Shown here: piece after piece, positions 22,272 through 35,500 of the stretch
Position numbering within the stretch: position 1 is the first letter of the stretch
Layout of the letters: every line of letters starts with the position of its first letter
Origin: Vitellaria paradoxa
Lineage: Eukaryota > Streptophyta > Magnoliopsida > Ericales > Sapotaceae
DNA length: 64,000 nt
Assembly (NCBI GenBank): GCA_019916065.1
Contig: CM034234.1
Location: 12,134,520 to 12,198,519 of the forward strand
Reading direction: 5' to 3'
The notes under the pieces: model-generated
Databases searched by the model: none
What the model was told of the DNA's origin: nothing
Seen by the model: the letters and a program-made list of their open reading frames with translations, nothing else
Translations under genes and position numbers: made by a program

Positions 22272-25200
22272 CGGATAAGCCATAGAAGTAGGTTTTAATT
22301 CATTTACAAAATTACAATAGAGGATATCAATAATTAAATAAAATCCTATGAAAGCTAAAAAAAAAATGGAATGCACCATTTTCAACCTGTAAAATTTTTA
22401 ACTTAAAAAAAATAAGGGGAAAAAAATGGAAAATAGGCTCCCTTGTGAATTAGCATCAAGATTCAAGACCTAGGTCTGCGCCGGCTCCGACTCTCTGTCC
22501 GTCGCCAAGGTCTCTCCGCCACGTCTGACTTTCCGCTAGTCGCCGATGTCGTCCTCTCCGTCGATCCCGTCTGCCCCAAGGATTCATCTTCTTCCCAAGT
22601 ACCTTGCCCTACCTTCGCATATACTTAAACATGTATGTATGTATAGATTTTGTACCATCAACGTATATCTAGCCGACAATCGATTAGTGAAAGTGAGTTT
22701 TAAACGTGTCAATTCTTCCAGGATTCCCTTTGTTGCTTTGTTTCGATGCAGCGGAATTCTATGTAATAAAATACAATACATCTCAAAAATATTTCACTCA
22801 AAACTTAAATTCAAAGTTCAAGATTGAGTTTTTAAAATTTGAGTTTTATTTTTTAACGAATGAATTAGATACTTTACGAATTCGAGATTGAGTTTTATTT
22901 TTTAACAAATAAATTAGATATTTTACGAATTAAAATTTCTTCTCAAACTTCGTTTAGAATGGGTTAAATATTTTACAAATCAAATTTTTTTTTCAAACTC
23001 TCGTCTTGGATTGACAGACTATTATTGAATTTAATGATATATCTGAAGAATTGGATTGAGAAAAATAAAATTTTGAGTTTATGAAAGTGAAATTTATTTT
23101 GAATTTTTGAAAAAATTGTGTTAACTATTTCAATTTTAAATACGTAAATATTTAATTTTAGTTAAAGAATAAAACGGTTATTCTGGGTGTGTGTAGATGA
23201 ATTTAGAGACATTGATTGCAGAATTAACAAATGTGTTCCGTATTTTTTTTTTTTTTTGATTGGTGATGTGCTCCAATTTTGAGCCCTAATATCAAGCCTT
23301 ATTTGCGGCAATTCCTCCCGTGATGTTACCCCCCGTCATGTTGGCAATTCCTGTTGTGATGTTACCCGCAATTTTAGTCCCGTTAGCCTTGTGAGTTGTT
23401 TAATCAAAATCAGATAATTTGCAATAAAAGTTAAAAATAATTTTAAAATTTACTTTTATTGTGAATCGTTCAATTTTAATTTAACGACTAAAAACTAATG
23501 TCATGAGACTAAATCACAAGTGATGTCAACCCTCCCGAAACCGGTAATTGATTCTCTCATGTGCAATGTTACTTCTGTATTCACTTTTGGACACATTATG
23601 CTCTCTGCTCTTAAGCAAGTAATTTTTATTTTAAGTCTATGCATCAATTAAGCATATTTGAACTCTGTTTATTCTCATTTATATCTTTATGAAACTTATC
23701 ACTAATAGCCCATTAGAAACATCTCTATCTAGATTTGTCTCAAGGAGCAAATGAAACCAGAACAGAATTAATTGCTACTCAGGCCCATGATCCATAACAA
23801 GAAATTACCAAAAAATAATATAATAATAATCCACAACAAGCAAACTGAGTTCTGTTTTTCATTGAGTTATTTAAGGATCTTGGCTTTTGAGGTCCTATGT
23901 TTTTTCCTTTCACAATGTCTTCTTTGCTGTCCCACATCGCCACGCTAAGTGGTTTTATTCTTTTGTAAAATTCTGGACCCGTATAACGAACTTGCAAAAT
24001 AGAACGCATTAGCTGTCCACTCTCAGGTTGACAGTAAGGTCGAAGAAGGGTAATCACTCATTCTTAAAACCAGCGTTCTTAAGACCAAAGAGGGAATTCT
24101 CCGAAGAGAAAATGGATTATGGGAATTAGAGATTGAATCAATCATCAAAGAAGAATTAGGCCAAAAATTAGGATACACTCTGGTAAAATATAAGTTCCAT
24201 CGAAGGGAAGCAAATGAAAGACTTTCATAAAAATTCTCGTAGAATCAAGAATGAAGTTTTTATTCTATACATGCTAGATCATGAATTAGTAACTGCATCC
24301 ATTTCCCAAAAAATCCCATTCTACCCATGGTTCTAACACAATTTTGTATATGGTGTCGTTCTGTGCATTGATATATTAGGAAGAAATTTTCATCTTCATT
24401 AACCTCTTTTAGAAGTCTAAAACATTTCAGCTTATAATCTTGATGACTCTGAACTTTTTGCAGCAGCTTGTTAGGAGATGAAAATTTCTCTTTTATTATC
24501 CTAGGATGGCTTGATAAGGTTTTTAGCAATACGATTGATTGGGTTTTTGTGTTAAAGCATTTAATATTTATCATTTGTTTGGACTTTTGGTTGAGGGGTG
24601 CTTTGAAGCAAGCTACTCTTGTTTCTGGTTCTTCTCTTTCATTTTTTGATGATATTTTTAGTGCCTCAGATTTCAAAGAACTAAAAAAATTTCCTGGGTT
24701 TGTCTTTATTTTCCTCCTTGTTATTCTTTATGAGAATCAGTTTGAAACAGTTCACCCTGAATAAAATGCTTGAACACACTATAAAGAATAAAAGTTTTCT
24801 CATCCTTTTTTGGTTTGGGAAGAAAGGGAAAAGAAAATAAAAGGAATTCGATGCATTTTTTCCTCCATTTTCTTCCCTTTTCCCTTTCCGTTCTTTCCCA
24901 TTTGTCTTCTCTAGATTTGAAACAAAGCTTAACGTTACTGAAATTGCACCTGAACATTTGCATTAGATAAGTTTGAAGTGACACAAGTAATTCACGCAGG
25001 AAAAAAAATATGCAATTTTGAAATGAAGACATAGAAGGTGATAGAAGATATCTGTAAGTCTTTCTCTTCTCTCTCCCTTTTTTTTGGGGGGGGGGGGATT
25101 GTTAACACGGATGAAGCAAACAACAGATGGTTATTTTTGAAACTTGGATTTCTGGCTATGGAAGCTTAGCACTCTATGGATGTTCATTGTGAATCGGATT

Positions 25201-25976
25201 TTTAGAGAGCAAATTAAGAGTTTACATTTTTTTTCTTTTCATTCTTTTTATTCTTTTATAATGAGATCTTATGTCAGAAAAAACCATCTATAATCCAAGT
25301 TATCCAACTCCTTGACCGATTCTTATTAGTTCAAGCATATATCCAAGTTTTTTTTTTATTGTACAGTTTATATGAATCGTATTACACTTGAGTACATGTA
25401 TATAATGGATTAATCTTTATATTTAATTTATCCGAGTATAACTTTTTTCAATTTCTTTTATATGTGATTTTTTCTATAATTTTTTATATGTGGGTGGAAT
25501 AATTAATGTTCAAGTCTGAAATTAAAAATAAAGGTTTTTGATTTGTCTCTGTATATTTTGTATAAAATTGATGTAATTGTCTCTAGAATATGATTATAAA
25601 GTAAAAAGATAGCCTCCATAGAACTTTGCAATTAAGCTACTTGGGCAAAAGAGTGACTATCTAAGAAGTTAGTAATTAGAATTGATAATCCGACCTTAGA
25701 AAAGAGTACCAAGATAGGAGTTAGCATAAGCACACATGGATCCTACTAATTTTATCAAAGCAACGATTTAAAAGAAACAAAACTTATGGCTAATGATTTT
25801 CTTGCTACTATCATTTTTTGTTAATTTGAAATATATAATAATTTTGTGTCACCATTGTATATATATAGATAACGTATATATCCTAAGAAAAGAAATTTAT
25901 CCATTTTTTGGTGGTTTTAATGGGGCATGATCTTATACCATAACTATTTTAACTCTATCTTATCTTTATTTCAATT

Positions 25977-26100
25977 GTTTTTGTAGAGGAGATAGAATAG
26001 GCAGTTAGTCAAATCTAGTATTAATCATACATAGACAAGTTGTTTTATAGAGGAGATAGGATAGGCAGTTAGTCAAATTTAGTAAGAATTATATAGAGAT
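25977..26100. repeat. Two-copy tandem repeat of about 65 bp
   Basis: Both copies contain GAGGAGATAG and AGGCAGTTAGTCAAAT. The unit occurs near 25985 and again near 26048 with a few substitutions. Confidence 0.75.
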
Positions 26101-26872
26101 AAATAATCAAAATAGACGGTTAATCTGTCAATTCGGGATTCAACTTGATTTTTGAAATTATCGAGTCTGAATTTTTTTTCCTACTTGGTATGGAATAAAA
26201 TATGGCGAGTCAATCTTTTAATATAAGATAAATGTATTCTATTGATAAAGTAAGAGTAACAAACACGGGAGCCTATTTCGGATGCCTAAGGACCCAAGGG
26301 CATAACAAGCTGCAAGTCTTCTCACTGATTTTGGTGGACTTGACGGGCAGGCCCAAATTTTCGTTTTCCCAATTCGCTTCTATTTCGTCTGCTATACGTT
26401 GTGCTATTTCCATAATGACTGCAACCTCAAATTCAACTAGGGAACGATCACGCTGTACGTTCGACGACTTCGACGGTCAAAACTTTAACAACATTAATCC
26501 CAAGGTACATTGTATTATGGGGGCTTCTTGGTTTTAACCCGGGGTAAAAACTTGACCATCCCGACAAACCAAGGAAATCAAGTTCGACCCATTCCTTAAA
26601 TAGTTGAATGAGAATTTATTTATATTATGCGGATCAAAAGTCTTCAACTGCCAACTTCATTTTCTTGAGGTAAATTATGACGAGGGGTGATGTGAGATGA
26701 GTTCAACTAATCTAACTAAATTGTGCTTAAATCGAGGATTTTATTCTTTGAAGTTTAACATTGATAGACTAGCCAAACCTTTGATCTCCCTTCACCTTCC
26801 AGAAAAGTCACGAGTACAATAATTATAACCAAAAAAAAAAAAACATTCTATTAACGTGTCTGTTGATTGATT

Positions 26873-26898
26873 AGGTAGCTAGGTAGCTAGGTAGCTAG
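26873..26898. repeat. Short tandem repeat, three GTAGCTAG units
   Basis: Three consecutive copies of AGGTAGCT are visible; a simple microsatellite. Confidence 0.85.
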
Positions 26899-27817
26899 TA
26901 GAAAAATGAATGGGAATATATGAGTAAGAAAATGAAGATCCAACTCTATAATGGATGGCTTTTTCCACATACTACACTAGAATTACGGCGCCGCTGATCA
27001 TCATCAAGTAAAGTCAATCGATTTCCCATTTAAGTTATGATAACTCTCAACATGTATTAGTTTACTTTGCTAAACTTAATTTTGGGTTAACTTTTGGTGC
27101 CAATCGCGGGCAGTCATTATTGACTCTTTAACACAAAAGATGATTGTTTCATTAGTAAAATCGATCATAATTTCATGTGAGAAAGAACCCAACTCGCATG
27201 TGTAGTCAAACAAGGAGGGAAAAAGAAAAAAAAAGATTAATTCACGTAAAAAGAGCATTCAATGTTTACCCATCCTCCTCCTACCGCATTTTGTGTCAAA
27301 TTTTACCTAAATTAAAGATCATTTTCCACTCATCGCATGCCTAATTGAAAGACCTTTTAGCCTTTATCATTTGTCTCATTAAAATTCTTTTTTTGCATTT
27401 TGTTTTTTCATTTATTTGTTCAATGGTCACAAAATATTCAACAAAATATGTGCTGCTCGCTTTCGTCTAATTAAAAACAGATTATCGTGTGGAATATCGA
27501 ATCACTTTCGTGCAACACGTTAGCAAGCAATGACAAAATAAATAAACACAAGAAAACACTCACAATAAAATAATACAAAATTTACCTGATTCAACAAATA
27601 ATGTACGCCCACGGGTACGGTAATATCTGATTTTTCAATATAAACCTAACAATGGAGTAAAAAGAATTATAAGAAGTATACATAAAAACTTTAAAAAACC
27701 CTTAAAGAAAATTTTCACTTTATTCTTAACTTCTCTCTTAACTTTAGGTTTAAAAAATCTACTCTAAACTCCTTACAATGTATAATACGTCCCACAATAT
27801 ATTCCTCAAAACTTTAA

Positions 27818-29545
27818 CACTACTACAAAAATGTGTAATATCATAATTTTTAGACGTGATGTTTCACTTTTTATCCAGTCACAAAAGTGTGATTGATTCA
27901 GGTGAAATTGTAAGTTGCCTCTTTTTATTACAGTTTACAACTATAACCGAAAACTTACAACAATTACACACTAAAAGCATGATCTTTTATGGTAAAAACT
28001 AAGATGAAAAGAAATTTTGCATGATCTTTTATAAGTTTTGATCTCACTTTTTTTTTGAAAAATCATCTTGCATGATATTCTATGGGTTTTGATCTCACTT
28101 TTTTTGAAAAATTATGGTCAAATATAGATAAGTGATCATGCTGAAAAAATGGATTAATTTTAAAATAATAAAAATCTATGTGGCATCTTTTCCATGGCAA
28201 CTTTATAATTTAAGACTTTTGTTGCTATTGAAAGTCAAACTCGTACCATTTTTTTAGAAGTTAGTGCGGTTGACCAGTGGTCTAAGCTATCATTTGCATA
28301 TATATTTACATTTAATATATAAACAAATTTTATCACTTTTAACGACCATAAAAGTAATAAAATTATATTATTTTTATTTAACTTTTAACTTTTTTACAAT
28401 AATTTATATCATTTTTACCTACTAATTAGTAGCTAAAAGTAATACTTTCCCAATCAATTGGTCAAAAAATGATAAAAAAATTTACTTTACTTAATTATTT
28501 TAACTTTTTGTAATAATTTGAAATTATAACCAATATATAGAATTATATGAATATTCTAGATAATATATGAATATATATCATATTAATTAAAAATAATTTT
28601 AAATCTTTTTACTTATTTTCATTTAATCATTGTGTATAACACATATTTATCATATCTCCTAGTTATATTGTGTTTTTGTTCATTCTGTATTATATTTTAA
28701 AAGTTATTAGGTCAATATAATTTAAGTTTAGAAAAGTATTGTTTCAAACAAATTTTGAAAACTATTTTAAGAATTAAATTTGTAATACAAAAAATATTTC
28801 AATGATTATATTCAAAATTAGTTCTATAAAAACAAAAACAACGGAAAGTTTTATTTTATTTTTTTAAAATTTTTTATTACTTCCAACAAAATATAAATAA
28901 TGTCCTTTTTTTATATAATTAATTTTAAAGATACACTAACTTTATTAGATATGAAATATTTAATATTACTTATCTATAAGTCATACAAAAATATGAAGTT
29001 AACTTCCCATGTATTGACTGAAAAATGATTATACATTTAAAGTTATTTAAATTGGATTCAGTAATTTAGTTTTTAGCATAATCCTAAAAAATATTTTTGT
29101 GAATTGATCTATGATTGTAGTTTTTATAGCATATTAGATTAATTAAATTATAATAAATGTTACAATAAAATTTTGTGAAATCTAATTTAATCATATAAAG
29201 TAATTAACAAAATTGTTTGAGTGAGAGTACAAATAAAGAAATAACAATATTATCTCTCATTCTTTTATCTTGCTTTTTGTAAGATATGATTTTTCTCACC
29301 TCATTTATCTCCGTTTTTTTTTTTAAATAGTTTCCACTGATCTTTTATCTTAATTTTTTCTTAAAAAAAAAAAATAATTTTAATAAAACTAAGATAAAAA
29401 GTATTAAAAAGTAATTTTTTAATCTCAGTTTTTTAATTAGATTGAGATAAAAGTCAGTTTTACAAATTTTTATCACGCTTTTTTTTCTAAAACCGTGATT
29501 TTTATAAATTTCTTAGTGTAATTTTTATCTATTATTGTAGTAGTG
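27818..29545. mobile_element. Non-autonomous CACTA (En/Spm) transposon, 1728 bp
   Basis: The left end is CACTACTACAAAAATG and the right end, read inward, is CACTACTACAATAATA, the terminal inverted repeat typical of plant CACTA elements. Both ends are flanked by TAA (27815-27817 and 29546-29548), the expected 3-bp target duplication. The interior is AT-rich with subterminal repeats: GATCTCACTTTTTTT occurs twice near 28041 and 28091, and GATAAAA-type motifs recur near the right end. No transposase ORF is present, so movement would need an autonomous relative. Confidence 0.92.
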
Positions 29546-29548
29546 TAA

Positions 29549-32320
29549 GTGAATTGGCTTTTGAAACACATTTTAGAAAACTGCCAGGTAGACTGACGTT
29601 TGCAAGAGTGAGCTTTTGATAACATACCCGTGCGCTCTTGAACAACATCCCAAAACATGTCCTCTTGATATTTTTTTCATGAATCAAGCATTATTTTCGC
29701 GCGGGCTTCCAGCGAGTTGTCCCGCAAAGTGAGGAATTTGTATTATTGTTATTTCATGCCTGGGGTCTCTATGTTTCCGCGAATGTAATATAAAATTGAT
29801 CAGATAAATGCCTTCGCTTTGCTCTCTATGCTCAAATATCTACCTTTTTTTTTTAATATTTGAGTGTAATTAATATGAGTCACAACTTTAAACCCAAATC
29901 CATCTATAGAAACCTGATTCTAACCTGTAATATCAATCGAACGATAAGTCAGAAACCTTAACAAACTCTACTCGGCTAGCAAGGGTGGTTTATTAACTAA
30001 AACAACTTTTTTGTGCTATTTTGCCGTGACATTTTGTCTTGAAGGGAGTCCATTGAATGAGCCCATGCCAAGCCCAGCAACATCACCGTGGCAACAATGG
30101 AGTAAAGTCTGTATTGCAGGAAAGGTTGAATTCAAAATTTTGACAATTGGATTAACTTATATAATTACCGCTATATAAGGTACCATTAAACCATGCATAT
30201 ATATATACATAGGCAAAACCTGCGTGTTAAAATTTTGGATTTACGTTAAATATTCCTGGAAATTGCATTAATACATTCTTGTGTGTCTAATTTTAAGATG
30301 CTTGGATTAAACTAAAATACCATATTACCCTTCTAGGTTCTGTTTATTTGCGTTTATTAGATTTTCTCGCTCCATAAAAAAAAAAAAAAACCAAAAAAAA
30401 ACAAAAAACAAAAAACAAAACAAAACAAAATCAAAGCACTCACCAGGATAATTTAAAACCAAAATGTAGACAATCAGGGAAGTACGTCCGTAGCCTGTCA
30501 AAGTTCGGGCCAAGCCAAGGCTGAAGGTGGGCTACCCTTACTGGAGATAATCAGCCCAACCAGAGTGTAATAAAAAATCGTAGTCTAAAATTTTTGGATT
30601 AAAGATCGAGATAACATTAGATAACCATCCCAAACCCATGAAAGGCCCTCTTGAGTCCATGGTGATGTGCTATATTACTTTTTTTTTTTTTAAATACTAT
30701 TCATCTAAAAAAAATTAATTAAAAAAAACACCGTGAATGATTTGATGATGAGTAATTTTGTAATTAAAAAAAATTGTCTCTATAATGATTGTATTTATAG
30801 TGATTATTTAACAACTTGCCACGTAATTATTAGGGTTAATAAACTCTACTCGCTTAGGATTTTGTCTCAAAAATACATAATACTACTTTAGTTTAAAATT
30901 AAATACTTAATCGCCATTTGATTTGAATTAAAATATGAAAATTTATGTAACACAGCGTTAATTTAATTCGAATATCTCGCGAGTCAAAAATTGGTTGCCA
31001 AAAAAAAAAAAAACTTTAAGAAAAACGAATAGATTAAAGAATAATTTTATTTATTTTATTTTTCATAAAGACTAAATATTCAGATTTAGAGACTTTTTTC
31101 AGCTAATACTTTTTCAACTAGAGCATATGAGTCTCCACTGCACGTTAGCACAAATATAATTAAATTTTGTAAATTCGTCAAATGAGTACATTTATTTAAA
31201 TTACGAATCTATTAGTTGTTAAACTAATTTAATTATAAATTAACAATAATATTTTCTCAACGACACTTTTAGTTAGAGTATAAATAAATAATAAATAATC
31301 GGTTACTACACTAACACAAAAGCAAATAAGTTAGCCTCTAAGCCTTATGAAATAAAATAATGAAATTAGTTTTGTTAAATAATATAAATAGTCCATAAAA
31401 ATAATCATCAAAATATAATGGTTACATTTGAAATGGGCATCCAATTTATAAAATAAAAAATAATATTATTCAGAAAATGTAATTTCGAATTTTGAACGTC
31501 ATCAACTCTCACTCTACCAAGCATTTTTCCTGCAAATGTAAATGATACACAATTATTCGTGTTACATTTTTGTAAAACCAAAATAATATTTATTAGAACA
31601 ATAATTAATATTTATAATAAGTTAAATTTAATATTCACAATTTTTGATAATTGATAACAATTCATCACAATTTAAATGACTGAGAATTATTTTGGTAGAT
31701 AAAAATAAAATTATTTTTTCGTCTTATATGATTTTAACGTGAAAATATAATTTTTTATATTTTTAATAACATTTAAATGTGTTACTCACATCTAAAAAAT
31801 ATAAAAAGTAATTACTTAAGAGTAGAGAACCCGGGTAGGCCGACGTGAGTCTCTTATTTGTAACAATTTTTACAATTTTTAAAATGTAAATAATATGTTT
31901 AAAATTAAAATTTATATATCAAAAACAAAAATAAATTATCATTTATGAAAAAAAAATCATATAAAGATAAAAAGTAGTCGAGAAACAATTTGTTTTATTC
32001 ACCAAAATTAACTTTAAATAATTAAGGAGTTCGTCATAATTGAAATGACTACAAATGAGTAAAAGAATTAATTATGAAGATTGAAAATAATAAATTACTT
32101 TTTAATGTTTTACACTCTGAAAAATATTAGTGAGATGAAATGAATTGTGAAAATTTAAAAATAAAATCTATTAAATATGTTTTTGGGTATATTAATATAT
32201 TATATGCATATATTTGTATTATTAATTTTATAAATTTGTTAGACTTATTTAATTTATTTAAATTCAAATTCATTTGTAAATAAAATAAAAATAAAAACCA
32301 AGAGAGAAAAAACAAAAAAA
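29549..32320. other. AT-rich spacer upstream of ERG
   Basis: No supported gene. An A-rich CAAAA-repeat stretch lies at about 30376-30430. The rest is AT-rich with no recognisable family. Confidence 0.5.
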
Positions 32321-32326
32321 TGGCTA

Positions 32327-32335
32327 AAACCCTAA
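32327..32335 (+). promoter_or_regulatory. Telo-box in the ERG 5' region
   Basis: AAACCCTAA lies about 250 bp before the ERG start. Telo-boxes are common in plant promoters of translation and ribosome-related genes, which fits ERG. The transcription start is not defined by the sequence alone. Confidence 0.5.
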
Positions 32336-32584
32336 GTTAAGCTTCTCTCTTGTTGTCTCCGACGCTGAAGCTAAACCCTCAGAACTGAACTCTGCTTCGG
32401 CACCCAAATCATTCAGCTCTTCGAAGAGCTCTCTCTCTCTACTATCCATACACTTCTTTGCGCCTCGTCAAGAATCCAGAACCCGTTGAGACAATACAGT
32501 TCACAATACAGCGAATGGTTGGAGACCAGGTTCAGTCTTATCTGTTTTCGTTGATTAACTTAAAACTCTTTGGGGGACTTTGAA

Positions 32585-35500
32585 ATGAAAGCTCTGAGAG
32601 CTTTGAGAACACTGGCCGTCTTTTCTTCTTCAAAACCCACCAAAAACCATCTCAGTTCAACGCTTCCTTGCCGGTTCTACGCAGCCCAACCTCAGCAAGA
32701 CAACACCGCCGCCGGCCTCCGAGATGACGAGAATGGTGACTCTGTCTTTGACAGCAGTCAATACACGTTACCCAGCATGGGTTTGGGATTCCGGACCCGA
32801 AATTGCTGGACAGCCGACTTGGGATGAAAAGTACCGGGCGAAAGCCGATCGGGCTATATTCGGAGAAGAAACCCAGAAACAACGATCGAGAATTTTGGAA
32901 AAGGAGGAGGAGAGGATGCGCCGGTCTGCTGTGCTTGCAAGAGCATTGCTTGAAGCGGCATTGGAGCGGCCGGACGAGGAAGGAAGGAGGATTTGGTGCT
33001 GAAGGAAGAAGACCAGAAGTCATTGTCTGTTGGCATCATTGGAGCTCCCAATGCTGGGAAGTCAGCCTTGACCAATTACATGGTTTGTTCCTTACTTTGG
33101 TTTGTGTTGGTAACTTGCGATACTTCATGCAATTTAGCTTTTTGATTTTAGGTCAAGCTGAGTTGTTAGGTTTTTCCTTTACACACAAAATGAATGTTGT
33201 GCTGCTTCTTTAGGAGCTTAACCCGATGTTGGAAATTCTGTGTTAGTAAGGGAAATTGCATGATTAAAGGGACGGGGGATAAATTTCTTATTTGGTTTAA
33301 GCTGGTCTTGTCCTTGATGCCCTTTACCTTTTATGCTTGAAATCTAATGCAGAACATCACCACCTGGAATAGCTGGTTTTATTTTTGATCAATGTTAATT
33401 TATTTATTTTTCTTACACAATTGCTGAAGAGAAAAGCTGATAATAAGAGAAGAGTAAAAGAATTCACCTACATTAAGGTAATGTGCAAATTCCATGGAAG
33501 TTGTTCCTCTAGAAAGTTACAGATTGTAGAGCAGAAACTGTTCAGTTTTATATGTATTGAATGTGGTTGGGCATCTCTCTCCCAACTTATTACCCCTACA
33601 AACTCTGATGCTATATCATAAATGTGCCATCAAATAGTCAGTGTACGTGGTCCAACCCTATGTATTGGATGAGAGTGCTGGGGAAGAAGGTTGCTTTCTA
33701 ATGTCCTTGACCAAATCGTTTCCTTCTCTGCCTCTAGATCTCTTTCCCTCTTTTCAAGCCTTTTCCCCCTTGTCACTTAGGATATCCATAACCATATATC
33801 GTAAGCTCTCAAGATTCCCATTGTGAAAAGCTACATTGACTAAACAACAAGTAATTCTGCTGAACTTACCTCTTGTTCGCGGTTACTAATCTGGGCAAGA
33901 AGGCCCCCCAAAAACAGGATAAGAAACTTCCTTTATTCTTTAAAGGCAGTTATAAGTTCTTGATGGACAAGACTTTGATCTTCTTTTGACATGCAGATCT
34001 TATGGATTCTTCAAAATGTTTTTCTTGAGCTACCTTCCAAACTTTAAATGGGGCATGCCACAAATGGCAGTTAACTTACTTGATGACCAGTTAAAAATAT
34101 GAATTGCATTGTGAGCAAGGAAAACTTCCAAGGGTGGAATAATTTATCTCAGCAGCATATCAATGAGTTATGTTTTTCACAATGGCTCAAGCATTTTTTG
34201 AAGATCTTTTGAATCAATGGCATAAACATTCTTTGAAGCCATCAAAACAGCGTGCAAAGTGTGTTTTGTCAGTTTGGACTACTAGATTGACTGATTGTTT
34301 TCCAATTTTATCTTTAGAGCGTTTTGTAGATTTTGTTAGATTCTAAAATTGGTCAATTCTTACTTTGGTTGTGTCAAGCTTTATGAAGTTAGTTTCCAGC
34401 CTAGCTGTTTACCTTGCAGAGATGGTTCTGGTGGTGTAATGCATCCGTGGAAATGCATTTAATGTTTTTTATTTCGATCTCAATGTCTCATTTTATTTTT
34501 CTCTGACTAATGTTCATTGTTCAGGTTTCAATTTGACGCTTCTTCTGGTCCTCAGTGTTTGAATTTGGACAAGTACTATTAAAATTTTACGTTGTTCCCT
34601 GGAATATTTTATGCATTGAGCACTATAATGCATAGTGCGGCAGCGAGGACACATGATATCAAATACAGAATTGCATCTTCAATTCGACCTCTAGAATATA
34701 TTCAATTGAATTTATTGCATTCAATTTAATTGCACAAACTAATCACAAGGACCATTTGGCATGCATAATGAAGAGCCAAGAAGCTTATATTCCCCATTTC
34801 TTAGTTGTCATGGAAAGTTAGTGAAGCTAAATCTAGAACACTGTTGATTTTGGGCTAATGGTGCAAACCTGTAGAGGTGCTCAAAAGAATTGATATACCC
34901 AAGTAGAGAACTAATCCAACCTCTTGGGGTTGGTCTGGTTTGGTTTGAATGTGGTCTAAAAATAGGTAATCTGATCAATTTCTTCAGTTCTTTGGTCAAC
35001 ATAAACGTAAACCTGAACACCCCAACAATAGATCTAACCCAAGACCCGATCTGATAAGTGGGTGTGATAAATTTTCTACTTGTTTTCTTTAACTCTTTTT
35101 TTTTTTTTTTTTCAGTTTGATTTTGTATCAAAATTTTACTTATTATATTAACTATATAGAGATGAAGTCTAATGGAGCCGTAGAACAGGTTGGTTGGTTG
35201 GTTGGTTTGGTTTGGTTTCAACTTGTATGATTTGAATGGTTGTGGATCCAAAATGTTGGAAACGATCAAGATCAAGTCAATTTTGGATCAAATAGAAAGT
35301 TAGAAAAGCCTTTATGGAATTGATATCCATTTCTAGAGGGATAAGTGGAAGGAAGGGGGAGACTTATTGACATTCTTGGTGAGCTCGGGTTTAAATGGGA
35401 AGTTGGAATTACATTATGAGAAGAAACCTCTTTGATTGGGAATTGGATAAACTTTTCGAGTTTTTGGACTTGATGCAGGACACTTCGTTTGTAGACAGAA

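Larger units (their letters stand above)
22272..27814. other. Gene-poor AT-rich spacer
   Basis: No supported gene. The ORFs at 24260-24676 (-), 24721-25032 (-) and 26232-26537 (+) match no family I recognise, lack splice or codon-use support and look like chance ORFs. A C-rich, more GC-rich stretch near 22480-22620 ends in a 93-codon ORF of no recognised family. Visible repeats are an imperfect duplication at 23308-23368, a pair at 25977-26100, GTAGCTAG units at 26874-26898 and a G10 run near 25087. Confidence 0.5.

Noticed and set aside
22480..22827. Possible gene 5' end in a GC-richer stretch
   Set aside because: The 93-codon ORF has no homology I recognise, and the sequence turns AT-rich at once with no plausible next exon.
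24260..24764. ORFs on both strands (138 and 98 codons)
   Set aside because: No recognisable domain, overlapping on opposite strands, biased composition and no splice context.
26232..26537. 101-codon + strand ORF
   Set aside because: No family recognised; composition and lack of context suggest chance.
32652..33075. - strand ORFs of 73 and 123 codons over ERG exon 1
   Set aside because: Antisense shadows of the GC-richer ERG exon.
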